Shown piece by piece: positions 1-8,942 of a DNA stretch of 55,235 bases. The stretch comes from Clostridia bacterium. GTDB lineage: Bacteria > Bacillota > Clostridia > Acetivibrionales > JAFADI01. The position numbers were made by a program, and so were the translations under genes. The stretch lies in the NCBI GenBank assembly GCA_026418695.1, contig JAOAAU010000010.1:1-55235 (forward strand). The letters are read 5' to 3'. The notes below the pieces were generated by a model, which worked only from the letters and a program-made list of their open reading frames with translations, had not been told where the DNA came from and ran no database searches. Positions within the stretch are counted from its first letter, which is position 1; each line of letters opens with the position of its first letter.

Positions 1-1182
1 GTTATAGACATCTGCCCAGGAGCTTTTACCATGTACTATCAAATCTTTAAGGAGCATAGAACCAACAGTACTGTTGGTCATACCCCATTTTCCATAGCCT
101 GTAGCGATGTACATATTGGGTGTTTTGGATGTGAAATGCCCTACATAAGGGACATCGTCCAAAGTCATGCAGTCCTGGGTTGACCACCTGTAGGGAATAT
201 CCTCGACAGCGAAAGTGTTATGGGCAAAATCCATGAGGGCCTCATAGTGTTTGACCGTATCCTCGCCCTGTCCGGTTTTATGATGCTCTCCGCTGATCAA
301 TACCAGCTCTCCGTTTTCAGTAACCTGGGATCTAAGAGATCTTCCCGGGTCTTCGGCGGTGATATACATTCCGCCGGGATATTTTCCCTTAACTATTACA
401 GCCAAAGCGTAAGATCTTTCAGAATAGATTCTGGCATAATACATACCGGACTTGTTATAGAAAGGATAATGAGAAGCCAGAATTACCTTATCCGCCGTCA
501 CTTTTTTACCCTGCTTGGTTGTAATAATGTACTTGTCGTTTTCTTCAAGATCCACAGCCCTACTCTGTTCATAGATGGTGCAGCCCTTCTCGGTAATATG
601 TTTTGCCAGTGCCAGAAGATATTTTCTTGGATGAAACTGTGCCTGGTTGTCATAGCGTACGGCGGCTTTTATAGGAATATCAAAGGGGATTTCTTCAACA
701 TAAGCTGCGGGTATTCCCAAACTGGAGGCTGTTTTTGTCTCATCGCTGATCTTTTGGATATAATTGTCTTGCTGAGTGAAAACATAGGCTGGCTGATGTA
801 CAAAATCACAATCTATTTGGAGATCCTTTGAAATTTTTTCGACCATCCGGATAGCTGATTCATTAGCATCGGCGTATTGCCTGGCATACTCTTCGCTGAT
901 CTGATTTTTTATCTTGTAGTAGATGAGTCCATGCTGTGAAGTAATCTTTGCAGTTGTATGTCCAGTTGTACCCTGCAGTATCCGATCTGCTTCAATGATG
1001 GCGATCTTCAAGCCTTCTTTTATCAACATATATGCACAGGAAATACCGGTCATGCCTCCGCCGACAATCGCGATATCCACATGAATATCCTGATCCAAAG
1101 CGGGATATTCGGCAGTGGGTGTAGAGGCCATCCAATAGGACTGGGGGGGCTTTTTAAAATAGTTTTGATTATCTATACTCAT
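1..1182 (-). CDS. FAD-dependent oxidoreductase, DAO family (C-terminus cut by window edge)
   Basis: Reading the minus strand from ATG at 1182, an open frame of 394 codons runs to the window edge without a stop. The N-terminus has an FAD-binding Rossmann motif (GGGMTG, about residues 41-46, then Glu64), followed by TAKITSQHG near residues 78-85, which is typical of the glycine/D-amino-acid oxidase-like proteins that often carry a C-terminal Rieske [2Fe-2S] domain. A second FAD-contact segment (GYGKWGMTNST) lies just before the edge. A Rieske domain would fall outside the window, so its presence is inference from the family. The start is supported by TTAGGAGGA about 5 nt upstream. The substrate is unknown. 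It is divergent from the phosphodiesterase gene. Confidence 0.85.
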   Translation of the reverse strand, partial: MSIDNQNYFKKPPQSYWMASTPTAEYPALDQDIHVDIAIVGGGMTGISCAYMLIKEGLKIAIIEADRILQGTTGHTTAKITSQHGLIYYKIKNQISEEYARQYADANESAIRMVEKISKDLQIDCDFVHQPAYVFTQQDNYIQKISDETKTASSLGIPAAYVEEIPFDIPIKAAVRYDNQAQFHPRKYLLALAKHITEKGCTIYEQSRAVDLEENDKYIITTKQGKKVTADKVILASHYPFYNKSGMYYARIYSERSYALAVIVKGKYPGGMYITAEDPGRSLRSQVTENGELVLISGEHHKTGQGEDTVKHYEALMDFAHNTFAVEDIPYRWSTQDCMTLDDVPYVGHFTSKTPNMYIATGYGKWGMTNSTVGSMLLKDLIVHGKSSWADVYN

Positions 1183-1392
1183 GATGATCCTCCTAAGAAT
1201 CAATCTTCTGGTTAATATCCTATCTATTTTTTGCTTTTGATAGAAAAATATCCTTAGGACGGGTTCTATAAAGATATTTTTCGTACAAACTATAGAAATT
1301 TGATAAAACTTTTATTAAGATACATATTAATACCTAAGATTTTATAGAGGAGCCGCTTGGCTGGCTATACATACAAAGGAGGAACTTTGAGT

Positions 1393-1938
1393 ATGAAGTT
1401 GTTTTTTGTTTCAGATATACATGGGTCCTTGCATTACTTACAAAAGGCATTGGAAAATTTCAAAAGAGAAAACGCAGATTATATCGTCATTCTGGGCGAT
1501 GAACTCTATCATGGTGCAAGAAATCCGCTGCCCTTGGACTATAATCCTAAGGAAGTAGCACAGCAGCTGAATGAATTTGCAGATAAGATTATCGCTATCC
1601 GGGGGAATTGTGATAGCGAAGTAGACGAGATGGTCCTTGATTTTCCCCTGATGTCTACCTATTCAACAATTTTCTATGAGGGCCGACGCTTGTTTTTAAC
1701 CCATGGACATATCTATCATGGAAATAACCTGCCGAAGCTGAAGGACGGAGATGTTTTCCTGTATGGACATACCCATGTGCCGGTAGCAGAGAAAAAAGGG
1801 AATATCTATATCATCAATCCGGGATCGATTACATTCCCAAAGGAGAACAGCCCAAATTCATATGGGATTTTGGATGGAAATCATTTTAGAATCAAAGACC
1901 TGGACGGGAATTTGTATAAAGAAGTAATTTTTGATTAA
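1393..1938 (+). CDS. yfcE: YfcE/MJ0936-type metallophosphodiesterase
   Basis: A 181-residue calcineurin-like phosphoesterase, the usual size for YfcE. The dinuclear metal site is complete: D8 and H10 (DIHG), D36 (GDELYHG), N72 (GNCD), H104 and H106 (THGH), and H126 and H128 (GHTH). Family members are cytoplasmic Mn2+-dependent phosphodiesterases active on model substrates; the natural substrate is not known. The start is ATG 1393 because AAAGGAGG at 1375-1382 lies 10 nt upstream. An upstream in-frame start would add a poorly supported extension, and a TTG at 1387 is possible. It is a single gene followed by a GC-rich hairpin. Confidence 0.88.
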   Translation: MKLFFVSDIHGSLHYLQKALENFKRENADYIVILGDELYHGARNPLPLDYNPKEVAQQLNEFADKIIAIRGNCDSEVDEMVLDFPLMSTYSTIFYEGRRLFLTHGHIYHGNNLPKLKDGDVFLYGHTHVPVAEKKGNIYIINPGSITFPKENSPNSYGILDGNHFRIKDLDGNLYKEVIFD

Positions 1939-2004
1939 TACCGGGAGGAAGCTTAGGTTAGAATGAAGTAGTTGGCTAGTGTTGTCAGACGATAATGCAT
2001 TTCA

Positions 2005-2038
2005 CACAGGGGTGGCGCCGATCGGCGCCATCCCCCGT
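2005..2038. terminator. GC-rich hairpin between convergent genes
   Basis: The arms pair GTGGCGCC with GGCGCCAT around GATC, extended by CAC/GTG and G/C pairs, giving a stem of about 14 bp. It lies between the end of the phosphodiesterase gene and the end of the convergent MFS gene. No strong T-run follows on either side, so termination is inferred from position and stem strength. Confidence 0.5.
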
Positions 2039-2072
2039 GCAACAATTCTCAGTCAATGCTCACATCAACAAT

Positions 2073-3275
2073 TTATCCCTGCTTGAGTTTGGGAGGCTTT
2101 AAAAGGAACATCAGACCGGCACCGATAAATGCAGCTACGGAGGCTACAATAAATGGAATCGTAAAGCCACCGGTTAAATCCTTGAAATAACCTGCAATAT
2201 AAGAGGAAGCTACGGCGCCTACGCCAAATCCCAACAGTACCAAGCCATAGTTGACAGCCATGTTTTTTATGCCCCAGTAGTCTGCAGTTAATGAAGGGAA
2301 TACCCCAAGGAATCCGCCGTATGAAAAACCTACAATACCGATTAAGACGAGAATCATATAAGATTTTGCGGCTGCAACAAACAAAATGGAGGTTCCGGCA
2401 ATCAGCATCAGTCCCACCAGGGTGTTTTTTCTTCCAAGTTTATCTGAAACCCATCCCCAGAAAAGTCTGCCACAAGAGTTGAAAACTGAAATTACCATAA
2501 CCCCGGAGGTCGCAACAGCATCGGTGAGCCCGCCGGAAATCCCAAGAATTTTCGCGAAAGGTATGACCATCAAACCAGCGGCACTCGCGGTCATAAGGGC
2601 TACGGTGACCAGGTAAAATTGAGGGGTTTTAAGCATCTGTGTGGGTGTAAAGTTCTGAGCAGATACTGTAGAATTAGTCGATTTTACCGGAGGCACCCAG
2701 CCTTTGGGTTTATAATCAACCGGAGGGTTTTTAATAAAGAATGAGCCAATAAAAGTCACAATGACAAATATAACTGCAAACCATGAGAAAGTCTCCATGA
2801 CACCCCGGGTGGCAATAAGATATTTGGCTACAAATGTAAAGACAAGACCGCCAAATCCCAGAGCAGATACGATAATTCCTGTAACCAGACCCCTCTTATC
2901 AGGGAACCACTTTTGGCAAACTGCAATGGTGGTGGTATAGGTCGTTCCCATTCCAAAACCACCGATGATTCCATATGTGATCCACATGATCCATGGATTT
3001 GCAGGGGTTGCAAAGGAAGCAAGGAAAAATCCTAATCCAAGAATTAAGCCTCCGCCAAGGATTACAAAACCTGAACTAAACCTACCTTGGATCAATCCTC
3101 CTACAATGCTTCCAAAGGACAATACTACCAGCAGCAAAGAAAAGGTTAACGCTGCATTTTTCTGGGACCATGCCAGTGTTTTTACAACCTCGGGCTGAAA
3201 TACGCCCCAAATATAGGCAGTTCCGAGACACAACTGGATTGCAATTCCAGCAATTACCGGAATCCAGCGATTCAT
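2073..3275 (-). CDS. MFS transporter, OFA (oxalate/formate antiporter) family
   Basis: A 12-helix major facilitator of about 400 residues. It opens with MNRWIPVIAGI and the segment LCLGTAYIWGVFQPE, a signature of the OFA subfamily, followed by repeated Gly-rich helices and the KWFPDKRGLVTG loop between helices 4 and 5. OFA members exchange small carboxylates such as oxalate/formate, lactate or related acids across the membrane; the substrate here cannot be read from the sequence. An in-frame ATG at 3314 would add 13 residues, but GAGGA abuts it without spacing, whereas AGAGG at 3284-3288 sits 8 nt before ATG 3275. It is a lone gene, convergent with the phosphodiesterase. Confidence 0.85.
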   Translation of the reverse strand: MNRWIPVIAGIAIQLCLGTAYIWGVFQPEVVKTLAWSQKNAALTFSLLLVVLSFGSIVGGLIQGRFSSGFVILGGGLILGLGFFLASFATPANPWIMWITYGIIGGFGMGTTYTTTIAVCQKWFPDKRGLVTGIIVSALGFGGLVFTFVAKYLIATRGVMETFSWFAVIFVIVTFIGSFFIKNPPVDYKPKGWVPPVKSTNSTVSAQNFTPTQMLKTPQFYLVTVALMTASAAGLMVIPFAKILGISGGLTDAVATSGVMVISVFNSCGRLFWGWVSDKLGRKNTLVGLMLIAGTSILFVAAAKSYMILVLIGIVGFSYGGFLGVFPSLTADYWGIKNMAVNYGLVLLGFGVGAVASSYIAGYFKDLTGGFTIPFIVASVAAFIGAGLMFLLKPPKLKQG

Positions 3276-3314
3276 TGTCTTAACCTCTGCAATGTCATTT
3301 TTCAATTCTATCAT

Positions 3315-4019
3315 TCCTCGCTTTCGACTTTATTCATGCGGTATGGGGTAAGTGATTTACCACTGACGCCTGACTTGTAAATTAGCATAATAGTATAGGA
3401 ATTCTGACGGCAATACAATTGGGGATAGCGAAGACAGTATAAAACCGTAAAAAATATGGCGGAGGTATGTTCTATTAATGCTATTAATGGGATTAATAAC
3501 AATTAATTGTAGTAAATATGAACATAATATTTTGGGAATTCTTAATAGTTTTGAGGATAAAGCCGAGTGAATACAAAAAGGGAAGGAAGCCTATTGAAAC
3601 CCGAAAGGAAGCCTATTCCTTCATTATACAACAAAAAAACAGCTTGATTATCTCTGCTATTAAAGCTATACTGAAAAATGTAGAATAAATATAAATCTTG
3701 TCATTTAAGGGGTTTGTTGCGGGTAACCGTAACAAAACTAATGCAAAGGACATAAAATTCCAACGCAGTGGTTGAATCTCTTGTTCCGAATGACGATCTC
3801 CGATGTTTCTAACTATCTTGATTTAATGGATGTTCAATGGAACTTATTTGGTTTTATAGTACATAAAGGCTTAATTTGCAGTGATAAATACAAGGCAAAG
3901 CAGAAAAACTGACATAGGATAATTGCAAACTTAGGGAAATTGCTGCTGTGCTTTTATTACGTAGCGAACATACAGAAATCTCTATATAAAAAGCTTTACT
4001 AATTTTGTGGGGTGCGGAA
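3315..4019. other. gene-less stretch upstream of motA
   Basis: About 700 bases with no convincing open frame. A 13-bp direct repeat, AAGGAAGCCTATT, occurs at 3583-3595 and 3605-3617 (period 22). Neither a consensus sigma-A nor a sigma-D (TAAA-N15-CCGATA) promoter for motA was found, and no GCAAACC core of a c-di-GMP (GEMM-I) riboswitch is present. Confidence 0.5.
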
Positions 4020-4820
4020 ATGGATATCTTTCTAGTTATTGGTATTGTCGTAGGTCTTCTTGCAATCGTAGTCGGGATGGCTGTAAAAGGTGCCGATGTT
4101 TCAGTATTGATGAATCCGGCTGCAATGATCATTATCCTTATCGGAACCACTGCAGCGGTTATGAACTCTTTCCCGAGAAAAGAATTTTTAAATATTCCTA
4201 AAATCATTGGTGCTCTTTTTCGAGAAAAAAAACATGAAGACCCTGCTTCCATCATCGAGATGATTGCGGAAATGTCTCAAACAGCCCGAAAGGACGGACT
4301 TTTGTCTCTGGAACAGACCATGCAGAATATGGAGAACCCGTTTATGAAAAAGGGACTTGGGATGGTCATCGATGGTATTGAGCAGGAATATATCAGGGAA
4401 GTTTTGAACAGTGAAATCGACAGCATGGAAGAAAGACACCGTGCGGGTGCTTCCGTCTTCACATCTGCCGGCAGCTATGCGCCTACACTGGGAGTGTTAG
4501 GCGCCGTTATCGGATTAATTGGAGCGCTGGGAAACCTTAATGATATTGAGAAACTGGGACACATGATTGCTGCGGCATTCGTTGCGACGCTATATGGAAT
4601 TTTTGTAGGATATGTGGTTTGTCACCCTGTTGCAACTAGATTGAAGAGAAAATCCCATGAAGAAATCAACAGCATGCGGATTATGGTGGAAGGAATTCTA
4701 TCCATTCAGGCCGGAGAAAATCCAAAGAGCATCAAAATGAAGCTGGCAGGGATGCTGAATCCGAAGGAAAGAGCAAGTATTGATGACGAGAGTAAGGGGA
4801 AATCGAATAAAGGAGAATAA
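4020..4820 (+). CDS. motA: flagellar motor stator protein MotA
   Basis: A 266-residue integral membrane protein with the MotA/PomA layout: two N-terminal helices (DIFLVIGIVVGLLAIVVGM and PAAMIIILIGTTAAVM), a cytoplasmic loop that contacts the rotor, and a C-terminal pair of helices containing SAGSYAPTLGVLGAVIGLI and AAAFVATLYGIFVGY. With MotB it forms the ion-conducting stator. The start is ATG 4020 with GGGGTG upstream; an in-frame TTG at 4005 would add MWGAE and is less likely. It is followed 2 nt later by motB in one operon. No other flagellar genes are in the window. Whether H+ or Na+ is used cannot be decided by eye. Confidence 0.95.
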   Translation: MDIFLVIGIVVGLLAIVVGMAVKGADVSVLMNPAAMIIILIGTTAAVMNSFPRKEFLNIPKIIGALFREKKHEDPASIIEMIAEMSQTARKDGLLSLEQTMQNMENPFMKKGLGMVIDGIEQEYIREVLNSEIDSMEERHRAGASVFTSAGSYAPTLGVLGAVIGLIGALGNLNDIEKLGHMIAAAFVATLYGIFVGYVVCHPVATRLKRKSHEEINSMRIMVEGILSIQAGENPKSIKMKLAGMLNPKERASIDDESKGKSNKGE

Positions 4821-4822
4821 GG

Positions 4823-5629
4823 ATGTCTAAGAAAAAAGCACATCATGAGGAACATGTGGATGAGACCTGGCTGATCCCATATGCGGACATGCTTACCCTT
4901 CTTTTAGCCCTGTTTATCGTTATGTTTGCCATGGGGCAGACCGATAAAGAAAAGTTCGAACAGATGAAAGAGCAATTTAGTGTAATATTCAGCGGCGGAA
5001 GCGGAATTTTGGAAGGTGAGGGGACGAGTTTCTTTCCCATGGAAAAGACCGGAACTTCAGAGACCTCGGAGTCTCCCGGACCAACAAAATCGGATACTCC
5101 CGGGGCACAACGATCCAATACGGTCATCGAAGACGACAAGATGAAGGAAATCAAAGAGATCCTGGAGAACCAAATTGCCAAGGAAGGATACACGGATAAA
5201 ATTAAAACCGTACTGAACAAGGAGGGCCTCGAAATCTCCATACAGGATACGGTGCTCTTTGAATCAGGAGATGCCAATGTATTAAATAAGATTATGCCGC
5301 TGCTTCTTGTAGTTTCTAAAGTACTTCAGGATACGGATAACAATATAAAAATCGTTGGACATACGGACAATGTTCCCATAAGCACGGGTAAATTCCGATC
5401 GAACTGGGACTTAAGTGCGATTAGAGCCATCAATGTAATGCAGTTTCTGGTAGACAGAGGGGGACTTCGCCCCGAGAGATTCACGATTCAGGGGAACGGA
5501 GAATATCTGCCCAAATACGACAATGCTACGGAAAACGGCAGAGCCCAGAATAGAAGGGTAGAGATCTTTATCGTACGTAAATATCCTTTAAATCAGGTTC
5601 AGACAAAGGAAGCTCCAAAGAAAAACTAA
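4823..5629 (+). CDS. motB: flagellar motor stator protein MotB
   Basis: A 268-residue stator partner. A short basic N-terminus precedes the plug/transmembrane segment WLIPYADMLTLLLALFIVMFA, with the ion-binding aspartate D22. A flexible Ser/Pro/Thr-rich linker covers about residues 70-105. The C-terminal OmpA-like peptidoglycan-binding domain covers about 138-252 and contains GHTDNVP, the N-R-RVEIF helix and an intact fold. The gene starts 2 nt after the motA stop with AGGAG in front, so translation is probably coupled. A strong terminator follows. Confidence 0.95.
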   Translation: MSKKKAHHEEHVDETWLIPYADMLTLLLALFIVMFAMGQTDKEKFEQMKEQFSVIFSGGSGILEGEGTSFFPMEKTGTSETSESPGPTKSDTPGAQRSNTVIEDDKMKEIKEILENQIAKEGYTDKIKTVLNKEGLEISIQDTVLFESGDANVLNKIMPLLLVVSKVLQDTDNNIKIVGHTDNVPISTGKFRSNWDLSAIRAINVMQFLVDRGGLRPERFTIQGNGEYLPKYDNATENGRAQNRRVEIFIVRKYPLNQVQTKEAPKKN

Positions 5630-5647
5630 TAATAGAGACTTGAAATT

Positions 5648-5680
5648 AAAGCCCTGCCGGTCGGCAGGGCTTTTGTCATT
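5648..5680 (+). terminator. intrinsic terminator after motB
   Basis: A perfect 8-bp stem GCCCTGCC/GGCAGGGC with loop GGTC (5651-5670) is followed by TTTTGTCATTTCTTT. It also has an A-run upstream of the stem, so it may work in both directions. Confidence 0.9.
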
Positions 5681-5741
5681 TCTTTAGGAATCATATAGGA
5701 AGTTAAATATCCTTAAGTTTAGGAATTATATGAAAAACTGG

Positions 5742-5770
5742 TTGACAAGTAGCATACAATAAAATATAAT
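5742..5770 (+). promoter_or_regulatory. sigma-A promoter of the DUF6323 operon
   Basis: TTGACA at 5742-5747, 17-nt spacer, TATAAT at 5765-5770: a full consensus match. It lies 94 nt before the first start codon, and the leader between is very AT-rich. Confidence 0.85.
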
Positions 5771-5864
5771 GTGAAAAACATAAATATCCATTATTACTAT
5801 ACCATAACTATTTTATTTTGTCAATAAAATTTAAAAAAATATTTTTAAGAGGAGGAAGTAAACA

Positions 5865-6332
5865 ATGCTTTTACTGTCCATTTTTAATTCTATCGACCCG
5901 ATACTCAAGGAAACTCAGGTAAAAAAAATACTACAAACCAATGCAACGTCCGAAAAATACGGATTAGTACTCACAAAAAAAGATGTCAGAGAGATTATCG
6001 AGGTTCGAAAGCGCATATTGAACAGCTGCGGGAGAATTGATCTGGATATGGAAGTTACAAAAAAACTGATAGAAAATTTCTGTACATCCGCCTTTATCGA
6101 CCAGGCAGAATACGTAGCTGCGCTTCATGACCTTCATGAGATATTTTATTATCTGAAAAACGAGACCGAAGACTCCATCAGTGATGACGCGCTGATTGAG
6201 GTCATGAAGGACTTTTATGAGAATTCCTGCGGGGGCTCGATGGAACTTTTGAGAGCCGGGGGGGAGGAGATGGCGAAAGACATAAGGCAGAGAAACCAGG
6301 AGGAAGATATGATGAAGGGAGGTGAATGTTAA
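5865..6332 (+). CDS. DUF6323-like protein
   Basis: A 155-residue, soluble, mostly helical and acidic protein without a signal peptide or membrane segment. From memory the sequence, including the GLVLTKKDVREIIEVRKRIL stretch near residue 34, matches the uncharacterised DUF6323 family. The pairing with a DUF6179 gene directly downstream is a recurrent arrangement in Clostridia. The start is ATG 5865 behind AAGAGGAGG. The last codon overlaps the next gene as TAATG, so the two products are probably made in fixed proportion and may form a complex. No catalytic motif is visible; the function is unknown. Confidence 0.7.
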   Translation: MLLLSIFNSIDPILKETQVKKILQTNATSEKYGLVLTKKDVREIIEVRKRILNSCGRIDLDMEVTKKLIENFCTSAFIDQAEYVAALHDLHEIFYYLKNETEDSISDDALIEVMKDFYENSCGGSMELLRAGGEEMAKDIRQRNQEEDMMKGGEC

Positions 6333-7762
6333 TGGAGTTGGGGACTGTAAATACGCGATCGTTGATGCCGAAAATGAGGATCAAGAAGGAAAACCTGGAT
6401 CCCGGACAATATACACTATCCCTAATGAAAGAAGGACTACGTCTGGGATTGCTGGACAGAAAAGACATACAACAGATTCAGATACAGACGCTACTGATTC
6501 TGCAAGACCTGATTGAGCGGTATACAAAGGGCGAGAGCAGCTCTATAAGGGTTGACACAGCAGAAGGATTGTTGAACTCCATCTATTATTCCATCGATGC
6601 GTGGATTGCCAGATATGAAAATCCGGAGAATGGACTGGAGGAACTGAAGAGAAAAACTATCAGGGAGATTTATCAAGAGGGCCTCGAACGCGTAAGTGAA
6701 TGTCTTGAAGAAACGGAAGTACTGTATTGGGAGTTGTTGAAAAAAAGGCTGGAGGTTTCTTTGGAGGCGTATAATGCGACCTTAGAAGCGTTCCCGGCAT
6801 TTTTCCAAAAGTACGGTGCGGTATTTAATGCACAGGATACTCCAGCCAGTATCGATTATCCTTTGGTTTTTGACAATACGCAATTGAAAGGTATTTTCTA
6901 TATCCGGCATTACCTTGAGACTTTGCACCTTGAGACGCAGTTTTGCAGGTTGTTTCAGAAGGAAGAAATAGAAAAGGTTCTAATAAGCTATGGGAAAATC
7001 TGCAGAGTGAGACATACGAAGCCGCTTGTCAATATATTTGAACTCATCATCAATAATTCTGTTTTTTCCGTACTCTCAGGAGGTAAAGCAGAATGTGCAG
7101 TTATATCACCGCTGCAGCTGGAGCTTATTGAAAACAGGCTTGGGGGACTGAGTAAAAGGGAAGTTGAATCCGTGATCGAAGAAACTGTAGAACAGGTCAT
7201 CGAAGAGCTAAGGATTGATCATATCAAGTTAATTCAATATATCCATCAATATAAGACATTGCTGATCCATAGGATATTCAATGCTATGGAAAATAATAGC
7301 CTCCACAACATTGTCTTAATTAGTGATGAAGTACAACTACCGGATGCCAGCACATTTTTTCAAAGCGGAGAGAGAATGAGTGACGCCAGCTTTAGAGCCA
7401 TGGTTCGAAGCATTGTTAAGTGTACGGACACAGCAGATAAGATTGAAATCCTGATATCCAGTATCCGCTCTCTAGAGGATTTTATCGATGTACTGGGAGC
7501 AGACTGCTTGTTTGAGGGTGAATACATTTCTCTATACAGTGCGCTCAGTGATGTGGAATTAGCGGCCTTGGGGAGACTGGTATTTTACGAGGAACTGAGA
7601 GAGAGTAGTGTTGAGTTGATTTCTGCTGCTGCGATTGAAAGGGAAGCTGAATTGGAATGGCAGGCTCAATATACTGCTTTTTTAAGGGCCCTGAACACTG
7701 ACAGAATAGAAGCGATTGAGAAGTTCATGAATGAGACTGAGTTTACCGGTTTTGAGATTTAA
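6332..7762 (+). CDS. DUF6179-like protein
   Basis: A 476-residue helical protein with no membrane segment or known catalytic motif, which I recognise as DUF6179-like by its size, its partner and its general sequence. The start is ATG 6332, which overlaps the stop of the preceding gene; GGAGGTG at 6319-6325 is about 7 nt away, whereas the in-frame ATG at 6326 is too close. The protein is rich in Glu, Leu and Ile, and has a central segment (LGGLSKREVESVIEETVEQVIEEL region) predicted to be amphipathic helices. The role is unknown. Co-transcription with DUF6323 and an MBL hydrolase is the main clue. Confidence 0.7.
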   Translation: MELGTVNTRSLMPKMRIKKENLDPGQYTLSLMKEGLRLGLLDRKDIQQIQIQTLLILQDLIERYTKGESSSIRVDTAEGLLNSIYYSIDAWIARYENPENGLEELKRKTIREIYQEGLERVSECLEETEVLYWELLKKRLEVSLEAYNATLEAFPAFFQKYGAVFNAQDTPASIDYPLVFDNTQLKGIFYIRHYLETLHLETQFCRLFQKEEIEKVLISYGKICRVRHTKPLVNIFELIINNSVFSVLSGGKAECAVISPLQLELIENRLGGLSKREVESVIEETVEQVIEELRIDHIKLIQYIHQYKTLLIHRIFNAMENNSLHNIVLISDEVQLPDASTFFQSGERMSDASFRAMVRSIVKCTDTADKIEILISSIRSLEDFIDVLGADCLFEGEYISLYSALSDVELAALGRLVFYEELRESSVELISAAAIEREAELEWQAQYTAFLRALNTDRIEAIEKFMNETEFTGFEI

Positions 7763-7798
7763 TGAAACAATGCAGAGTGGTGAAAGGAGTTTAAGTTG

Positions 7799-8539
7799 AT
7801 GAGAATTGAAAATGGAGTCGAAATGCTGGAATTATCAATCAGTGTCATGGGAAAAGCAAATGTGGTTTACCCAACTCTGATCTGGGATGAGGGGCAAGCA
7901 ATATTGGTGGATACGGGGTATCCGGGTCAACTGAATCAGATACGAAAGTCCGTAGAGGAAACGGGTCTGGCATTTGAAAGGCTCAATAAAGTGATCGTTA
8001 CCCATCACGATTTGGATCATATCGGAAGCCTGGCGGATATAATCAGGGAATCATCCGGTAAAGTTGAAGTATTGTCCCATGAGAAAGAAAAGCCATATAT
8101 CCAGGGTGAAATGTGTCCGCAAAAGCTGAGTTTGTTGGAAGCGAAGCTGGAGACACTAACGGCAGAAACAAAAGCAATCTATGAAGGCCTTAAAGCGGGA
8201 TTTGAGAAAAGTAAGGCTCCTGTCAGCAGGACGATCATCGATAGTGAGGAGTTGCCTTACTGCGGCGGAATTACTGTCATCTACACTCCAGGACACACTA
8301 CAGGCCATATTTCACTATATCATAAACAGAGTAAAATACTGATTCCCGGGGACCTACTATTTGTCGAAGATGGTTTGCTGATTGCCGCCCCAAAGTTTAC
8401 AAATTATGATCAGAAGACGGCGATGAAATCTTTGGAGAAATTAACGGAGTTCGATATTGAAAAGGTCATCTGCTATCACGGAGGCCTATATGGAGAGCAG
8501 GTGAACCAGCGAATTTTGGAATTGATCCAGGGGGAATAG
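7799..8539 (+). CDS. MBL-fold metallo-hydrolase
   Basis: A 246-residue metallo-beta-lactamase-fold hydrolase. The metal motif reads HxDxDH (H69, D71, D73, H74) rather than HxHxDH. Further ligands are H166 in TPGHTTGH, D185 in IPGDLLF and H227 in ICYHGG. The HxDxDH variant occurs in a known subgroup of MBL hydrolases. The substrate is unknown; members of the fold act on thioesters, lactones, phosphodiesters or RNA. The start is ATG 7799 with GAAAGGAG about 10 nt upstream; TTG 7796 is directly adjacent. It lies 36 nt after the DUF6179 gene, so probably in the same operon. Confidence 0.85.
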   Translation: MRIENGVEMLELSISVMGKANVVYPTLIWDEGQAILVDTGYPGQLNQIRKSVEETGLAFERLNKVIVTHHDLDHIGSLADIIRESSGKVEVLSHEKEKPYIQGEMCPQKLSLLEAKLETLTAETKAIYEGLKAGFEKSKAPVSRTIIDSEELPYCGGITVIYTPGHTTGHISLYHKQSKILIPGDLLFVEDGLLIAAPKFTNYDQKTAMKSLEKLTEFDIEKVICYHGGLYGEQVNQRILELIQGE

Positions 8540-8761
8540 ACTTCCGAAAAGAAATTTTCGAGCTAACCCATGATGTCAATAAGAGTGAGATATATCAAGC
8601 AATACTATTTAATAAGCCTTATTTAAATTGGGTTATTTCTTAAAAAGGTTCTAATCCACTGGCTATGCATAAGAACGTTTTTTCTTCGCCCAGTGCACCG
8701 AAGTTTTTCACTGACCCTGATAGCCACCACGGCGCTTGACTAAACTGATTAATAAAGAATC

Positions 8762-8796
8762 AAGGCTTTGAAGCCGACGGCTTCAAGGCCTTTTTG
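8762..8796 (+). terminator. intrinsic terminator
   Basis: A 12-bp stem, GGCTTTGAAGCC/GGCTTCAAGGCC with one G-T pair and loop GAC, is followed by TTTTTG. It ends the DUF6323-DUF6179-MBL transcript. Confidence 0.85.
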
Positions 8797-8866
8797 TATT
8801 AAGAAAACTCCAGGTTCGTTGTGGAGTTCCAAAAACAAAATGATCAGATAATTTTAATAATAGATA

Positions 8867-8895
8867 TTGACAATAAAAAACAATGAGCATATACT
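8867..8895 (+). promoter_or_regulatory. sigma-A promoter of ABC module 1
   Basis: TTGACA (8867-8872), 17-nt spacer, TATACT (8890-8895). The start of transcription would lie near 8902, about 40 nt before the GntR start codon. Confidence 0.85.
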
Positions 8896-8917
8896 GTTAA
8901 TATACAATATATACAGT
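8893..8917 (+). promoter_or_regulatory. candidate GntR operator
   Basis: An inverted repeat with arms ACTGT (8893-8897) and ACAGT (8913-8917) around a 15-nt AT-rich centre overlaps the -10 box and the start point. Its place and spacing fit autoregulation by the YtrA-type repressor encoded immediately downstream. This is inference from position and symmetry. Confidence 0.5.
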
Positions 8918-8942
8918 GAGTAATTTTAAAGGAGAGACCGGA

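Larger units (their letters stand above)
8540..8942. other. intergenic region before the first GntR-ABC module
   Basis: About 400 bases with no supported gene. It holds an intrinsic terminator (8762-8796), a consensus promoter (8867-8895) and an inverted repeat that is probably the GntR operator. Nothing recognisable was seen at 8540-8760. Confidence 0.5.

Noticed and set aside
220..831. 203-codon open frame on the plus strand
   Set aside because: It lies antisense inside the FAD oxidoreductase gene, and its translation is Phe/Ile-rich with no domain or ribosome binding site.
3583..3617. 13-bp direct repeat upstream of motA as CRISPR or transposon remnant
   Set aside because: Only two copies, 22 bp apart, with no inverted ends or cas genes.
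3700..3760. Possible c-di-GMP riboswitch before motA
   Set aside because: The GCAAACC and tetraloop-receptor features of GEMM-I are not present.
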